Below are positions 1 to 7,945 of a stretch of 64,000 nt of DNA, piece by piece. The notes under the pieces were generated by a model. It was not told the DNA's origin. It did not search any database and was given only the letters and a program-made list of their open reading frames with translations. The position numbers and the translations under genes are program-made. Location: positions 1 to 64,000 of the forward strand of contig SVPW01000007.1 in NCBI GenBank assembly GCA_015065645.1, given 5' to 3'. Each line of letters begins with the position of its first letter. Position 1 is the first letter of the stretch. This DNA comes from Oscillospiraceae bacterium (lineage in GTDB: Bacteria > Bacillota > Clostridia > Oscillospirales > Acutalibacteraceae).

Positions 1-111
1 TGTGTTGTTATTAACACATCGAATAAAAAAATATCTGCAAATTTGAGATATGATGGCGGTTGCACAAGAAATATATTAAAGCCACATTCAATAATTACAC
101 TTATATTTTAG
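1..111 (+). CDS. C-terminal end of an unidentified protein (partial)
   Basis: Frame 1 is open from the first base to a TAG at 109-111, giving 36 residues that end in PHSIITLIF. The tail resembles the C-terminal beta-sandwich end of glycoside hydrolases such as GH30, where a 'HSI-T-L' strand closes the domain. That is a weak resemblance only. The start lies outside the window, so neither length nor function can be given. It could also be a chance open frame, because 36 codons is short. Confidence 0.35.
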   Translation, partial: CVVINTSNKKISANLRYDGGCTRNILKPHSIITLIF

Positions 112-312
112 AGAAGTGTTTGTTTGAAAAGACAACAAGCGTTTTTAAATGAAAATATTTTGTGTACACTTAATTTTCTAATGAGATTTGCTAATGTAAG
201 TGTAAAATTTCCACCGCATAAACCAAAGAATAACTAATTTCGGATTTGTGCGTAATAATCTTAAAATTTAATTTATTCACAATGAATTTATGTTTGAGTT
301 ATAACGCCAGTT

Positions 313-347
313 ACGACCATTCTTTCGGAAAAGAGTAATGGTCGTTT
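313..347 (+). terminator. Rho-independent terminator-like hairpin
   Basis: ACGACCATTCTTT pairs with AAAGAGTAATGGTCGT around a CGGA loop and is followed by TTTTCTT. It may terminate the gene that ends at 111, although it lies 200 bases downstream. Confidence 0.55.
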
Positions 348-797
348 TCTTACTTTCTTAAATATTAGTTTGGTAATCATTAATTTATCTTATGAGTTGC
401 CAGTCGGCACATGCGTCGTTTTGCCCCAATCATCAGACAGAAAGAACTGTTTGATTGTATATCACTGTTTATGCAATAACCTGTTTACAGAAAGTTTGCA
501 CAATATATTGATTTCGGATGTTGATAAATCGCATATATTGTGTTAATGTAAAATTATTGATATTTTTGTGCGCTGCCCGTTCAGGGCTTACCGTAAGGAT
601 ATTTAATCTTTGCATTGCACATCTACGGTGAGTTTGTAAGTTATGACAGTAGGATTAGTATGTCTAAAAATCGAAAAACTGTCTATTTATCAGAATTTTT
701 TAGTGTTTTACAAATTATTTTTACTATTGTTTAGTTTGTGGGAACCGTTTTTTTAATGAAAGGAATATGGCTCATATCATGTGAGCGACAGTAAACT

Positions 798-836
798 AAA
801 GGACTTTGGTGCCGTTTTTGGCATCAGGTCCTTTTT
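798..836 (+). terminator. Terminator hairpin in the gap before the small ORF
   Basis: AAGGACTTTGGTGCC and GGCATCAGGTCCTT form an interrupted stem followed by a T run. A second small hairpin (CTCA...TGAG, about 773-785) lies just upstream. Together they could be the 3' end of a small RNA or a leader for the ORF at 919. No known riboswitch consensus is recognised. Confidence 0.55.
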
Positions 837-918
837 TGCGTTTAAATGATAAAAATACTGATTGAAATAACCCATCAATCACAAAAAAGTATTTTAAAGA
901 TAAAGGAGATTTGAAACT

Positions 919-1089
919 ATGAAACTAAAAAAGAATGCAAAACAAATTTGCAAAAGTTTAAAAATGACCGTAAAATTAGGTGATGAAGTTATATCATACG
1001 ATTTAGATATCGATGATTTGAAAAATATGGATTTTATTGACGATACTCACTTAGAAGGTTATGTTGTAAATTGGGAGAAAATTGAGTAA
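919..1089 (+). CDS. Small hypothetical protein, 56 aa
   Basis: An ATG preceded at good distance by AAAGGAG (902-907) opens a 56-codon frame ending in TAA. The product starts with a lysine-rich stretch (MKLKKNAKQICKSLKM) and continues as an acidic, beta-prone segment (DLDIDDLKNMDFIDDTHLEG). It has no membrane segment or signal peptide. I do not recognise the family. The good ribosome-binding site and the terminator-like element just upstream argue that it is real. It lies 76 bases before spoIIID but probably belongs to a different unit, because a sigma-E-like promoter sits between them. Confidence 0.5.
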   Translation: MKLKKNAKQICKSLKMTVKLGDEVISYDLDIDDLKNMDFIDDTHLEGYVVNWEKIE

Positions 1090-1110
1090 ATTCTTTTTAA
1101 CCTCCCTTTA

Positions 1111-1139
1111 ACATAATTTAGAAGATTCTCTCATACAAT
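1111..1139 (+). promoter_or_regulatory. Sigma-E-like promoter of spoIIID
   Basis: CATACAAT at 1132-1139 matches the sporulation sigma-E -10 consensus fully. ACATAAT at 1111-1117 matches 5 of 7 positions of the -35 (KMATATT), with a 14-base spacer. It lies 26 bases before the spoIIID start. In Bacillus, spoIIID is transcribed by sigma-E, so site and gene agree. Confidence 0.6.
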
Positions 1140-1165
1140 TAAACAGTATATTAGGAGTTGAGCGT

Positions 1166-1417
1166 ATGAGAGAAACCATGAAGATTAGAGCCGTAGAGCT
1201 TGGGGAATATATTTTACAAACAGGTGCTACGGTGCGTGCTGCGGCAAAGGTATTTAAAATCAGCAAATCCACAGTACATAAGGATGTTTCCGAAAGACTG
1301 CGTTATGATAATCCTCAGCTTTACAGAAAGGTTAAGAAAATTTTGGAAAAAAACAAGCAAGAACGCCACATCAGGGGTGGTATGGCAACCCGCAGAAAAT
1401 ATAAAGGGGAAGCGTAG
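1166..1417 (+). CDS. spoIIID: Stage III sporulation protein D, DNA-binding regulator
   Basis: This 83-residue protein has the family's signature helix-turn-helix: TVRAAAKVFKISKSTVHKDV at residues 22-41, then a second part with ERLRYDNPQLYRKVKKIL and the basic tail HIRGGMATRRKYKG. SpoIIID is the mother-cell transcription factor that activates or represses many sigma-E genes and helps switch on sigK. The length agrees with Bacillus subtilis SpoIIID (about 93 aa). The start at 1166 has TAGGAG upstream. A sigma-E-like promoter precedes it, and it appears monocistronic. Recognition is by strong motif similarity. Confidence 0.95.
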   Translation: MRETMKIRAVELGEYILQTGATVRAAAKVFKISKSTVHKDVSERLRYDNPQLYRKVKKILEKNKQERHIRGGMATRRKYKGEA

Positions 1418-1465
1418 TTGAATGGTGGATATTTGTTTTTGGTCTTGATAAAAGGTAAAAAAATA

Positions 1466-1494
1466 TTGACAAAAAAATAGGTGGGTGCTATACT
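1466..1494 (+). promoter_or_regulatory. Consensus sigma-A promoter of the ilvE leader
   Basis: TTGACA (1466-1471) and TATACT (1489-1494) are separated by 17 bases. Transcription should start near 1501, about 135 bases before ilvE, leaving a leader that contains a strong terminator. Confidence 0.75.
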
Positions 1495-1500
1495 TAAAAA

Positions 1501-1605
1501 GTAGATATTACGGATATTTAAAAACTGTAATTACCGCTTTTAATGCGGCTCCACGGATGTTATTTACGCACCCGTCTCGATGTCGTTGAGACGGGTGTTT
1601 TTTGA
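1501..1605 (+). ncRNA. Leader or small RNA with terminator upstream of ilvE
   Basis: Between the promoter and ilvE is a roughly 100-base transcript. It has a CCGC/GCGG hairpin (1534-1548) and a perfect 10-bp terminator stem (CACCCGTCTC 1569-1578 with GAGACGGGTG 1588-1597) followed by six T. It lacks the T-box core GGUGGNACCGC and has no leader peptide rich in Leu, Val or Ile. I see no antiterminator partner. It is either a transcription-attenuation leader of an unrecognised class or a separate small RNA ending here. Confidence 0.55.
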
Positions 1606-1635
1606 TTTTTTATAAAACCTAAGGAGAGTAAGAAT

Positions 1636-2700
1636 ATGGAAATCAAAATTAATAAAACAGCTTGCCCTAAAGAAAAACCTGAGGCTTCAACTCTTGGCTT
1701 CGGCAAGGTTTTTACCGATCATATGTTTGTAATGGATTATTCTCGTGAAGAGGGTTGGCATGATGCTCGTATTGTACCTTTTGGAAGAATAGATCTTCAT
1801 CCTGCATCTACCGTTTTGCATTACGGTTCTGAAATTTTTGAGGGTCTTAAAGCTTATCGCCGTGCAGATGGTAAGGTTCAGCTTTTCCGCCCAATGGAAA
1901 ATATTCGCCGTATGAACAGCTCGGCAGAGCGTCTTTGTTTACCCACAATAGATGAGGCTGATGCACTGAAAATTTTGGAAACCTTTGTATCTCTTGAGCA
2001 GGATTGGACACCGTCTGCTCCCGGAACATCACTTTATCTTCGTCCTTTTATGTTTGGAAACGATGAATCCCTTGGCGTTCATGCTGTTAATAACGCAACA
2101 TATATGATAATAGCCTCTCCTGTAGGAAGTTATTATAAAGAGGGGATAAATCCTGTTAAAATTATGATTGAAGCTGATGATGTTCGTGCCGTAAAGGGTG
2201 GTACGGGTTATGTTAAGTGTGGCGGTAACTATGCCGCTTCCAACCGTGCAGGTGAAAAGGCTGAAAAGCAGGGTTATTCACAGGTTCTCTGGCTTGATGG
2301 TGTTGAAAGAAAGTACATAGAAGAAGTAGGCGCTATGAATGTTATGTTCAAGATAAACGGTGAGATTGTAACACCAATGCTTACAGGCTCTATACTGCCG
2401 GGTATTACCCGCAAATCCTGCATTGAGGTGCTTAAAAACGCAGGCTATACCGTAAATGAGCGTCTTATTTCGGTTGAGGAATTGGGCGAAGCTTTACAAA
2501 ACGGCACCCTTGAGGAGGCTTGGGGTTGCGGTACAGCGGCAGTTGTATCACCTATTGGTGAGCTGTGCTATAAGGGTGAGAAGTTCGTTATTAATAATGG
2601 CGAAATCGGCAAGGTTACTCAAATGCTTTATGATACTCTTACAGGTATTCAGTGGGGCAAAATTGAAGATAGCTTTGGTTGGACTTATCCGATAGATTAA
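1636..2700 (+). CDS. ilvE: Branched-chain amino acid aminotransferase
   Basis: This PLP fold-type IV transaminase (354 aa, normal for the long BCAT form) interconverts Leu, Ile and Val with their 2-oxo acids using 2-oxoglutarate/glutamate. GYVKCGGNYAAS carries the Schiff-base lysine at residue 194. Upstream, YGSEIFEGLKAYR (63-75) is the typical substrate-loop region, and EEVGAMNVMF and the late GTAAVVSPIG are the PLP-phosphate-binding segments. AAGGAGAG lies 8 bases before the ATG. It stands alone, about 28 kb from the T-box ilv-leu operon that supplies its oxo-acid substrates, and has its own leader and terminator. Confidence 0.96.
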   Translation: MEIKINKTACPKEKPEASTLGFGKVFTDHMFVMDYSREEGWHDARIVPFGRIDLHPASTVLHYGSEIFEGLKAYRRADGKVQLFRPMENIRRMNSSAERLCLPTIDEADALKILETFVSLEQDWTPSAPGTSLYLRPFMFGNDESLGVHAVNNATYMIIASPVGSYYKEGINPVKIMIEADDVRAVKGGTGYVKCGGNYAASNRAGEKAEKQGYSQVLWLDGVERKYIEEVGAMNVMFKINGEIVTPMLTGSILPGITRKSCIEVLKNAGYTVNERLISVEELGEALQNGTLEEAWGCGTAAVVSPIGELCYKGEKFVINNGEIGKVTQMLYDTLTGIQWGKIEDSFGWTYPID

Positions 2701-2716
2701 AATTTATATAAGTATT

Positions 2717-2757
2717 AAAGGCTTTCCCGTGCTTTTTGGCGGGAAAGCCTTTTTTCT
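2717..2757 (+). terminator. Terminator of ilvE
   Basis: AAGGCTTTCCCG pairs with CGGGAAAGCCTT around an 8-10 base loop and is followed by a long T run. Confidence 0.9.
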
Positions 2758-2796
2758 TTTGAAAAGGGCATAATGTTATAAAAAATGACTTAGTGG

Positions 2797-2830
2797 TTTG
2801 ACAAAATATACTGCGGATAATTTGTATAAT
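2797..2830 (+). promoter_or_regulatory. Spo0A-type promoter of spoIIE with 21-bp spacer
   Basis: TTGACA (2798-2803) and TATAAT (2825-2830) are both perfect but 21 bases apart. Spo0A-activated sigma-A promoters such as Bacillus spoIIE and spoIIG have this long spacing. TTTGACA (2797-2803), overlapping the -35, differs in one base from the reverse complement of the 0A box TGTCGAA. Confidence 0.65.
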
Positions 2831-2862
2831 AAAGTGGACAAGTTATGAAACGGAGTGTATTT

Positions 2863-5172
2863 ATGAAAGAATTAGTAAGGGTAAGTTCAGCCAATGAAGC
2901 TTTTTCTAAATCTGAGCAACTGCGTGCCGCTATGGTACATATAATAACGGCCCTTTGTTCGTTCTTTGCTTCCCGTGCCGCTATAACCGCAGGTTTAATA
3001 CCGTTTGGTTTAGCAGTGGTTTCGGGTGTTCCTGTAATGCTGACTCCTGCGGCGGCTGTTGGTGCATTTGTTGGTTATATAATACCTGCTGTGGGAAGCG
3101 GTGCATTTAGGTATATTGCGGCAATGCTTGCAATATTATCGGTTAAGCTGTTGCTTGGAGGGGATCGCAAGCTTGCGGAGCATCCGCTGTTTTTATGCCT
3201 TTTGTCATTGGCAAGCAGTTTAATTACAACCGCTGTAACTTTTAAAGGCTTGGAATCTAATGTACTCAATCTTTTGGCAGAATCCTTGCTTGCCGCAGGG
3301 GGAACTTTTTTTGTTTGCCGTGCGGTAAAAGCTGTTATGCGTGAAACGGCAGGGCTTTCAGGTGATGAGCTTGCAAGCTTGCTTATATGTATTTCATTTT
3401 TGCTGATAGGTGCTGACCGTGTCAGCGTGGCAGGTGTTACATTGGGCAGGCTGTTAAGTGTTTTACTCATACTTATTTGCGGAAAATACGGCGGAATACT
3501 TTCGGGAACAGTTGCAGGAACTGCAGTGGCATTTGCTTCACTTTTAAGTGGTACTGCGGTAATAATATCTGCGGTTTATGCTCTCTCCGGATTGATTTCG
3601 GGAATTTTTTCTTTGTACGGAAAATATGCACAAATCGGAGCTGTTGCAGTGGCAACTCTTATTGGTGTTTTAGTGGCACAATCCGGTAGTGCGGCTGCAC
3701 TTCGTATGATAGAAATAATTGGTGGAAGTGTGCTGTTTTTAGTAATGCCAAGAAGCTTTGGAGTGTTATTTGGAAAAATGTTTTCGGCATATCCGCAAAT
3801 AATAACTCCGTCAGGTATGAAAAAGGCGGTTGTTATGCGTTTGCAGTTGGCTTCAAATGCTTTAAGTGATGTTTCTGAAACGGTTGAGCAGGTATCTGAT
3901 GAGCTTGCAAAAATCAACGCCCCCGATTACGGAGAGGTTATTTCCCGTGTGGAAAGGGATGCATGCACAGGGTGCAGTTTTCGTTTGCATTGCTGGGAAA
4001 CAAAGCGTGGTGTTACCTTGGAGGCACTGCTTAGTATGACAAAGGCTGTAAAAAGCGGTGAAAGCATACCCGAAGAATATGCTCCTGCTGAATTTAAGGG
4101 ACATTGCTTGCGACTTCAAAGAATAGGAAGTGCTGTTTATAAGAATTATACCGAATATGCCCTTAAAACTGCGGCACAAAACCGCTTAGAGGAGGTGCAA
4201 TCGGTTGTTTCAGACCAGTTTTCGGGTATATCGTGTATGCTTTCAGATTTGGCATGTGAGCTTTCTACCGAAGAAAAATTTGATAATTCAAGTGCCGCTT
4301 TGGCAGTTGAGGGACTTAAAAGCTTAGGAATAGGGGTGGAAGAATGTAGCTGCTGTATTGACCGATTCGGCAGAATGACAATAAAAGCAAAGCTTAAAAA
4401 ACAGCGTGATTTGGTTCTTAATAAACGGCAGATAATGAAAATGCTTTCGGTTGTGTGTGAGCGTGATTTTGATGTTCCGTCTGTAAGTGAGGTGGGTAAC
4501 GATGTGTTTATCACCGTTAATGAACATGCGTGTTTTTCAGTGCAGTTTGGGGTTCATCAAATATGTGCCGGAGAGGCAAAAATGTGCGGTGATGCCTATC
4601 GTTATTTTAATGACGGCAGGGGACACTTTACAATGATTTTAAGCGATGGTATGGGAACGGGAGGTCGTGCAGCTGTTGATGGTGCAATGGCTTCGGGGCT
4701 TATGGCAAAACTGCTTCGTGCAGGCTTTGGATATGATTGCTCACTTAAAATACTCAATTCCGCAATGCTCTTTAAATCTACCGATGAATCACTTGCAACG
4801 GTGGATATTGCAAGCATAGACCTTCATTCAGGGGAAGCACAGCTTTATAAAGCGGGTGCCGCACCAACACTTCTTCGCCGTTCGGGAAGAACGGGTAAGG
4901 CTCAAAGCAATTCTCTTCCTGCCGGAATTTTAAGGGATATAGGCTTTGACCGTGCCAATATAAAATTAAAGGTGGGTGATATTGTTCTTTTGATGTCTGA
5001 TGGAGCTGTGAGTGAGGGGACCGATTGGATAAGGGATGAGCTTACGGCTTGGCAGGATGGCACCGCAGATGATTTGGCAGAGCATATTTGTGAGTGTGCT
5101 CGCCGCAGACGCAGTGATGAACATGAGGATGATATAACCGTTATGGCGGCAATACTTACAAAGGCGGTGTAA
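2863..5172 (+). CDS. spoIIE: Stage II sporulation protein E, membrane PP2C phosphatase
   Basis: SpoIIE dephosphorylates SpoIIAA-P in the forespore, freeing sigma-F. The protein has about ten hydrophobic segments in residues 25-300, a central regulatory region, and a C-terminal PP2C domain (roughly 555-768). Metal-binding motifs are SDGMGTGGRA (near 593) and MSDGAVSEG (near 710). A CTGCSFRLHC cysteine cluster lies near residue 367. I place the start at 2863 (MKELVRVSS) because CGGAGTG lies just upstream; an in-frame ATG at 2845 has no ribosome-binding site. The length, 769 aa, is close to the family norm of about 820. Its substrate and target genes are at 14.1-15.6 kb of the same window. Confidence 0.94.
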   Translation: MKELVRVSSANEAFSKSEQLRAAMVHIITALCSFFASRAAITAGLIPFGLAVVSGVPVMLTPAAAVGAFVGYIIPAVGSGAFRYIAAMLAILSVKLLLGGDRKLAEHPLFLCLLSLASSLITTAVTFKGLESNVLNLLAESLLAAGGTFFVCRAVKAVMRETAGLSGDELASLLICISFLLIGADRVSVAGVTLGRLLSVLLILICGKYGGILSGTVAGTAVAFASLLSGTAVIISAVYALSGLISGIFSLYGKYAQIGAVAVATLIGVLVAQSGSAAALRMIEIIGGSVLFLVMPRSFGVLFGKMFSAYPQIITPSGMKKAVVMRLQLASNALSDVSETVEQVSDELAKINAPDYGEVISRVERDACTGCSFRLHCWETKRGVTLEALLSMTKAVKSGESIPEEYAPAEFKGHCLRLQRIGSAVYKNYTEYALKTAAQNRLEEVQSVVSDQFSGISCMLSDLACELSTEEKFDNSSAALAVEGLKSLGIGVEECSCCIDRFGRMTIKAKLKKQRDLVLNKRQIMKMLSVVCERDFDVPSVSEVGNDVFITVNEHACFSVQFGVHQICAGEAKMCGDAYRYFNDGRGHFTMILSDGMGTGGRAAVDGAMASGLMAKLLRAGFGYDCSLKILNSAMLFKSTDESLATVDIASIDLHSGEAQLYKAGAAPTLLRRSGRTGKAQSNSLPAGILRDIGFDRANIKLKVGDIVLLMSDGAVSEGTDWIRDELTAWQDGTADDLAEHICECARRRRSDEHEDDITVMAAILTKAV

Positions 5173-5197
5173 AACACAAATTAATTTTTTATGCATT

Positions 5198-5231
5198 AAG
5201 TCCCGGCTTCCTTCATGGAAGCCGGGACTTA
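5198..5231 (+). terminator. Strong hairpin after spoIIE
   Basis: A 14-bp perfect stem (5198-5211 with 5217-5230, GTCCCGGCTTCC arm) has a 5-base loop. The T run is weak on both sides, so it may act mainly as a 3'-end stabiliser. Confidence 0.65.
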
Positions 5232-5297
5232 AACTTTATCAGCGGATTTAATTGAAAAAGGAATTGTAATTATGATATTATTTTTTATTTTAGGTGG

Positions 5298-5326
5298 TTT
5301 ACATTTAAGCTTAAAGGTGTTATAAT
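5298..5326 (+). promoter_or_regulatory. Promoter of the TSUP-HAD-permease-SGNH run
   Basis: TTTACA (5298-5303), 17 bases, TATAAT (5321-5326). The GTG start of the first gene is 28 bases downstream. Confidence 0.7.
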
Positions 5327-5353
5327 TTACTTCGTTTTAAAGGGGGGATTTAG

Positions 5354-6079
5354 GTGGAGCCGTTAGTAATTGTTTTGCTGATTGCAGTAGGTATTGGTGC
5401 AGGCTTTGTACAGCGTGTAAGTGGGTTTGGTCTTTGCATTTTTTCCATGCTTTTTTTGCCCCTTTTTCTTCCCTCTCATACAACGGCAGTTGCGATTTCA
5501 GGTCTTTTTTCCTGCAGTATTTCGGCTTATAATGCCATTCGTTACAGAAAACACATTCCATTTAAAACGGTTGCTCCGCAAATTATTTCTTCCCTCATGG
5601 TCATTCCGTTTGCGGTTTATTTTTCGGTTTGGGTTCCTCAAACTGTATTTAAGATATTGCTTGGTATAGTTTTAATTATTTTAAGCATTTATTTTTTGTT
5701 TTTTAACGGCAAACAGCAAATTAAGGCAACGGTTAGAAACGGTATATTTTCGGGAGCTTTAGGTGGTGCTTTGGGCGGTCTTTTTTCAACAGGCGGTCCG
5801 CCTGTGGTGCTGTATATCACCCATGCAGTAAAGGATAATATCGCTTATTTTGCAGCTTTGCAGTTTTATTTTGCCGTAACCGATATTTACGCAACGGCAA
5901 TGCGTGCTTTTAACGGTGTTATTACAAAAAATATACTTTTTTATGCCGCTATAGGTTTTGGCGGATGTTTGATAGGGGATTTTATCGGGAAATTCGTATT
6001 TGATAAGTTAAATGCCAAAACGCTGAAATATGTGATATATATAGGTATGATAATAAGCGGTATTATAATGATAATTTAA
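5354..6079 (+). CDS. TauE/SafE (TSUP) family membrane transporter
   Basis: This 241-residue, almost wholly hydrophobic protein has about eight membrane spans. Family features are the glycine-rich FVQRVSGFG near residue 20 and the repeat GGALGGLFSTGGPPVV in the second half, typical of the internally duplicated TSUP fold. Members move sulfite, sulfonates, sulfoacetate or related small anions across the membrane; the substrate cannot be told from sequence. The start is a GTG with AGGGGGGA 6-8 bases before it; no ATG is available nearby. It is the first gene of a run with a HAD phosphatase (18-base gap), a permease and an SGNH hydrolase. Confidence 0.85.
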   Translation: MEPLVIVLLIAVGIGAGFVQRVSGFGLCIFSMLFLPLFLPSHTTAVAISGLFSCSISAYNAIRYRKHIPFKTVAPQIISSLMVIPFAVYFSVWVPQTVFKILLGIVLIILSIYFLFFNGKQQIKATVRNGIFSGALGGALGGLFSTGGPPVVLYITHAVKDNIAYFAALQFYFAVTDIYATAMRAFNGVITKNILFYAAIGFGGCLIGDFIGKFVFDKLNAKTLKYVIYIGMIISGIIMII

Positions 6080-6097
6080 TTTATTAGGAGCTTTTTT

Positions 6098-6757
6098 ATG
6101 AAAATAACTGCGGCAATTTTTGATATGGACGGCACTTTGGTTGATTCCTTAATGCTTTGGGATGTTTTGTGGTCTGCTTTTGGTGAGCGTTACCTTAACG
6201 ATAAAACTTTTCTTCCTGAAAGGGAGGACGATAAAAGGGTGCGAACCCTTACCTTGGCAGATGCAATGGAGCTTATACATAATAATTATTCTATTGGCGA
6301 AAACGGTAAAGAGCTATTAGAGCTTGCTAATAATATAATGATTGATTTTTACTCAAACTCTGTTGAATTAAAGGAAGGCGTAAGAGAGTTTTTAGAATAT
6401 TTAGGTAAAAACGGCGTTAAAATGTGTATTGCTTCGGCAACAGCTCCTGAGCTTTTGGATATTGCATTAAAGCATTGTGATATTGAAAAATATTTTCTAA
6501 ATGTTTTTTCCTGTGGGGCTATCGGTAAAGGAAAGGATAAGCCGGATGTTTTTCTTATGGCACAAGAATTTTTGGGTACTGAAACTTGTGAAACCTGGGT
6601 TTTTGAGGATTCTCTCACAGCAATAGAAACCGCTGTGAAAATTGGTATGCCTACCGTTGGAATATATGACCGTTATAATTTTGGTCAGGAAAAAATTAAA
6701 GAAATTTCAAATGAATATATTGCTGAAGGCGAAACTCTTTTAAAGTTGATTGGCTAA
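6098..6757 (+). CDS. HAD-superfamily phosphatase (beta-phosphoglucomutase-like)
   Basis: Motif I is FDMDGTLVDS, with nucleophile Asp9 and acid Asp11. Motif II is the CIASAT stretch near residue 113. Motif IV is FEDSLTAIETA near 168. The four-helix cap after motif I puts it with subfamily IA phosphatases/phosphoglucomutases (219 aa, usual size). It likely hydrolyses a small sugar- or nucleotide-phosphate; the substrate is unknown. Start ATG 6098 follows TTAGGAG. Its location between two transport genes suggests that it acts on an imported or to-be-exported metabolite, which is inference. Confidence 0.85.
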   Translation: MKITAAIFDMDGTLVDSLMLWDVLWSAFGERYLNDKTFLPEREDDKRVRTLTLADAMELIHNNYSIGENGKELLELANNIMIDFYSNSVELKEGVREFLEYLGKNGVKMCIASATAPELLDIALKHCDIEKYFLNVFSCGAIGKGKDKPDVFLMAQEFLGTETCETWVFEDSLTAIETAVKIGMPTVGIYDRYNFGQEKIKEISNEYIAEGETLLKLIG

Positions 6758-6823
6758 TTTCATACGCTAATATTACGGTTTTAAAAGGTTTAATCGATTG
6801 CTCTGTGGGGATGTTAATAAATT

Positions 6824-7930
6824 ATGGCGGTTATTAAAATTTTAAAAAAGCATACAGTGTTTTTTGTGGCGGCTTTTGCGGCAATTTTTACCTGTTTTTT
6901 GGTACCGCCCGATAAGGAATACATAGATTATTTTGATGTGAATACGCTTGCCTGCCTGTTTTTAACCTTGGCGGTGGTTTGTGCATTGCGTAATATAAAG
7001 TTTTTTACCATTCTTGCCCGAAAATTAGTGTTATTTACGGGTAATTTAAGAACTTTGTTTTTAATGCTTGTGGTGATTACCTTTTTGGGGTCTATGATTA
7101 TTGCAAACGATATGGCACTTATAACCTTTTTGCCGCTTGGGTATTTTGCTTTACATTCGGTGGGCAAAGAAAGCTATATGGCATATCTTTTTATATTGCA
7201 GAATATTTCTGCAAATTTGGGCGGAATGTTAACCCCTTTCGGCAATCCGCAAAACCTGTATTTATATTCGTATTATAATATTGATACACTTGAATTTTGT
7301 AAAATTATGTTGCCGCCGTTTATTTTAGCAATTTCACTTTTAGCTATTGCCTGCTTGTTTGTAAAACCTTATAAGCTTGCTATTGATAAGGAATTTCCTG
7401 AAAAACTCAGCACTAAAAAAACTGTTTTATATATGGTGCTTTTTGCACTTTCAATACTTATTGTTTTCAGAGTTATTCCTTTTTGGGTGGGATTGTCGGT
7501 TGTACCCGTTATCCTGTTTTTTGTTGATAAGGATGCACTTTTAATGGTGGATTATCCGCTTTTGGGCACATTTTTCTTCTTCTTTATTTTTGCGGGTAAT
7601 CTTTCAAGGATAGATGCGGTTAATTCCTTTCTTTCCGAATTACTTCAAAAAGATACTCTGCTTGTTTCAACCGCTTCCTGTCAGGTTATAAGTAATGTAC
7701 CGTCGGCAATTTTGCTTTCACGCTTTACTGAGGATTATCCGTCACTTCTTATGGGTGTAAATATAGGCGGAACGGGTACGCTTATAGCATCCTTGGCAAG
7801 CCTTATAACCTTTAGTGAATTTAAAATTCTTTATCCGGGTCACAGTAAGCTTTATTTAGGGCTTTTTACACTTATAAATTTCTTGTTTTTAGCAATAATG
7901 CTTGTTGCGGCAAAGCTGTTTTTCGTATAG
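6824..7930 (+). CDS. Ion-transporter superfamily permease (SLC13/CitM/ArsB-like)
   Basis: This 368-residue membrane protein has about ten spans. Family signatures are the first-half hairpin motif SMIIANDMALITFLPL (near 90-105) and the following GGMLTPFGNPQNLYLYS (near 137-153), and in the second half SNVPSAILLSRF and GGTGTLIASLASLI. These are the paired re-entrant loops seen in citrate, arsenite and NhaD-type transporters. The substrate may be an organic anion. It is shorter than typical 420-450 aa members but both halves are present. Sixteen bases separate it from the SGNH hydrolase gene. Confidence 0.8.
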   Translation: MAVIKILKKHTVFFVAAFAAIFTCFLVPPDKEYIDYFDVNTLACLFLTLAVVCALRNIKFFTILARKLVLFTGNLRTLFLMLVVITFLGSMIIANDMALITFLPLGYFALHSVGKESYMAYLFILQNISANLGGMLTPFGNPQNLYLYSYYNIDTLEFCKIMLPPFILAISLLAIACLFVKPYKLAIDKEFPEKLSTKKTVLYMVLFALSILIVFRVIPFWVGLSVVPVILFFVDKDALLMVDYPLLGTFFFFFIFAGNLSRIDAVNSFLSELLQKDTLLVSTASCQVISNVPSAILLSRFTEDYPSLLMGVNIGGTGTLIASLASLITFSEFKILYPGHSKLYLGLFTLINFLFLAIMLVAAKLFFV

Positions 7931-7945
7931 TAGGAGGTTTTTATT

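Larger units (their letters stand above)
112..918. other. Long stretch without a recognisable gene
   Basis: About 800 AT-rich bases contain no ORF of credible length on either strand. Two terminator-like hairpins lie in it (313-347 and 798-836). A GC-richer patch near 568-640 contains GCCC/GGGC and ACCGTA/TACGGT complementary pairs and might be a folded RNA. On the minus strand, roughly 390-460, a 22-codon stretch reads like a protein remnant but is closed by stops. I recognise no known RNA family here. Confidence 0.5.

Noticed and set aside
1501-1560. Guanidine-II (mini-ykkC) motif, because of two ACGG loops
   Set aside because: ACGG occurs twice, but the second lacks a flanking stem.
1501-1605. 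ilvE leader as a T-box
   Set aside because: The T-box core GGUGGNACCGC and a Stem I are missing and the leader is too short.
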